Made by a program: the position numbers and the translations under genes. The notes beneath the pieces are model-generated. The model saw only the letters and a program-made list of their open reading frames with translations, did no database searches and was not told the DNA's origin. From Pseudomonadota bacterium (lineage in GTDB: Bacteria; Pseudomonadota; Alphaproteobacteria; Rhizobiales; Hyphomicrobiaceae), in NCBI GenBank assembly GCA_023390485.1, contig JAEWCT010000217.1, positions 1 through 8,343 of the forward strand: DNA of 8,343 bases. Reading direction: 5' to 3'. This document shows positions 7,330 through 8,343 of this stretch, piece after piece. Positions within the stretch are counted from its first letter, which is position 1. Every line of letters starts with the position of its first letter.

Positions 7330-8046
7330 ATGCGCCGCATCGCGCTCGCACTCGTGACAGTCGCCGCTCTGTCCGGCCCCGCTTTAGCACAGGCTCCGAC
7401 GCCCGAGGCCGCTCCAGGAGCGAAACCCAACGCCAATCCGTGCAGCGATGAGGTTTCCGCCGCCCTTCAAAAACTCCGGAAATCGGCGTGGTTCCGCATG
7501 GATACCCAAATGCTGACGGAGAACGGCCCGACCGAGATGCAGGTCGATTACGTTCTCCCCGACCGCATGCATCAGAAAGTCACCGAGAAACTGACCAACA
7601 AGTCGACGGAATTGATCCTGGTCGGAAATGAAGCCTGGGCGAAGCAGGACGAGAAGGGCTGGCGTCCGCTGCCGCAGAAAGTTGCGGACCAGGTCAAAAA
7701 CCAGATGCAGGAATCCGTCGTGACGCAGCAGACGGATATCGGCAGCTACGCCTGCAAAGGCCGAACCCAGTTCGAGGGGCGCGACGTGTTCTCCTACAGG
7801 CTCGATAATGAGCCGGAGAAGGGGTCCACGGCGACCTCGAACCAAGCCTATCGCATGTTCTACGTCGACGCGCTCACGGGCCTGCCATCGAGCAACACGA
7901 TATTGGCGCCGGGCCATGAGGATAGGCCTATCTTCAAAACGAGTTATACGTTCCCGATCGACATGAAGATCGATCCTCCGAAGGACCTGGTTGCGCCGCC
8001 GCCCGCTCCGCAATCGCAAGGCAGCGAACCGGCCCCCGGCAAATAG
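7330..8046 (+). CDS. Secreted two-cysteine protein of unknown function, paralogue B
   Basis: This 238-residue protein is a paralogue of the preceding one and likewise has no function I can name. A signal peptide (MRRIALALVTVAALSGPALA) is predicted to be cut after A20. A Pro/Ala-rich linker at about 21-37 and a Pro-rich tail (PPPAPQSQGSEPAPGK) flank a core that matches paralogue A. CSDEV versus CTNEV, MQVDYVLPDRM versus MRIDYMPPNRM, ILVGNEAW versus MLVGDRAF, YACKG versus FECLG, and FYVDALTGLPS versus IYVDPTSGLPA are the clearest pairs. C38 and C142 are 104 residues apart, the same layout as in A. EKGWRPLP after the LVGNEAW strand is reminiscent of LolA/LppX-like proteins. The ATG at 7330 has AGGA at 7319-7322, seven bases upstream. 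The 36-bp gap to paralogue A suggests one transcript. No terminator-like hairpin with a T run was seen after the stop. Confidence 0.88.
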   Translation: MRRIALALVTVAALSGPALAQAPTPEAAPGAKPNANPCSDEVSAALQKLRKSAWFRMDTQMLTENGPTEMQVDYVLPDRMHQKVTEKLTNKSTELILVGNEAWAKQDEKGWRPLPQKVADQVKNQMQESVVTQQTDIGSYACKGRTQFEGRDVFSYRLDNEPEKGSTATSNQAYRMFYVDALTGLPSSNTILAPGHEDRPIFKTSYTFPIDMKIDPPKDLVAPPPAPQSQGSEPAPGK

Positions 8047-8164
8047 TTTCTCAGATCTCGTGATGGGGAATGCGAGCATGCCATGCGGGCCAGGATGGCT
8101 GATATGCCAGCTTGCGCGATGACCTGACGGTCCTTCGGCGTTAAAAGCGGCGCCGGAGATTTTC

Positions 8165-8343
8165 ATGACCACACTCGAATCGTCACGCTCGGCGCTGCGC
8201 GCGCCGATGGCCACCGCTTCGCTCGCCGTTCTCTTCGCAGTCAGCTTCTGTCACCTGCTCAACGACGTCATGCAGTCGTTGTTGGCGGCCGTCTATCCGA
8301 TGCTGAAGCACGATTATGGCCTGGATTTTTGGCAGATCGGGCT
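8165..8343 (+). CDS. MFS transporter, fosmidomycin-resistance (Fsr)-like, 5' part only
   Basis: Only the first 59 codons are present. After a polar N-terminus of about 15 residues comes a first transmembrane helix (about 16-32, ASLAVLFAVSFCHLLND), then MQSLLAAVYPMLKHDYGLDFWQIGL leading into the second. The pattern of FCHLLND, SLL, a YP pair, LK, a YGL turn and QIGL is typical of the Fsr branch of the major facilitator superfamily, inner-membrane proton-coupled drug exporters; E. coli Fsr confers fosmidomycin resistance. The true substrate here cannot be told. The ATG at 8165 has GGAG six bases upstream. The 118 bp before it contain no gene that I can support and only short imperfect repeats. 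It runs the same way as the secreted paralogues, but the gap and lack of related function give no strong case for a shared operon. Confidence 0.78.
   Translation, partial: MTTLESSRSALRAPMATASLAVLFAVSFCHLLNDVMQSLLAAVYPMLKHDYGLDFWQIG

Noticed and set aside
8047..8164. Short repeats such as TGGC-TGATAT-GCCA and GACC-TGAC-GGTC before the transporter gene as an operator
   Set aside because: Arms are only four bases long and are expected by chance in this length of sequence.
7384..8214. Minus-strand open frame of 276 codons opposite paralogue B and the transporter start
   Set aside because: It overlaps two supported plus-strand genes, has an arginine-rich composition and shows no family motif.

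Overview
The window is GC-rich chromosomal DNA from an alphaproteobacterium, most likely of the Hyphomicrobiales (Rhizobiales). This rests on the sigma-70 and primase sequences, on the order yqeY-like / dnaG / rpoD, and on codon use dominated by G/C third positions. A Hyphomicrobium-like genus is a guess from protein style only. No RNA genes, mobile elements, CRISPR arrays or sequence breaks were seen; this looks like stable core genome with a short, less well characterised stretch at the right.

Left part (1-4111, minus strand): a variant of the bacterial macromolecular-synthesis cluster. In transcription order it holds a GatB/YqeY-domain protein (4111-3674), DNA primase dnaG (3505-1538) and the major sigma factor rpoD (1424 to beyond position 1, so its C-terminal third is missing). 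In enterobacteria rpsU precedes dnaG; here a YqeY-like gene takes that position. The primase has lost three of the four usual zinc ligands of its N-terminal domain but keeps an intact TOPRIM active site.

Middle (4112-6554): a 169-bp divergent intergenic region separates the yqeY-like gene from carA (plus strand), the glutaminase subunit of carbamoyl-phosphate synthetase. Three bases after carA begins a GTG-started gene for an exported ChaN/DUF399-type protein, probably co-transcribed with it. carB is not in the window.

Right part (6555-8343, plus strand): two adjacent genes, 36 bp apart, encode small secreted proteins that are clearly paralogous to each other. They share a two-cysteine layout and patterns suggestive of a LolA/LppX-like beta fold, but I cannot assign a function. 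After 118 bp without a recognisable gene comes the start of a major facilitator transporter resembling the fosmidomycin-resistance (Fsr) family, cut by the window end.

The left cluster links replication initiation, global transcription and possibly translation. The carA-chaN pair feeds arginine and pyrimidine synthesis plus an envelope function that cannot be specified. The paralogous pair and transporter have no visible functional tie to these. I found no strong evidence for a new multi-gene system; the tandem secreted paralogues are the least explained element.
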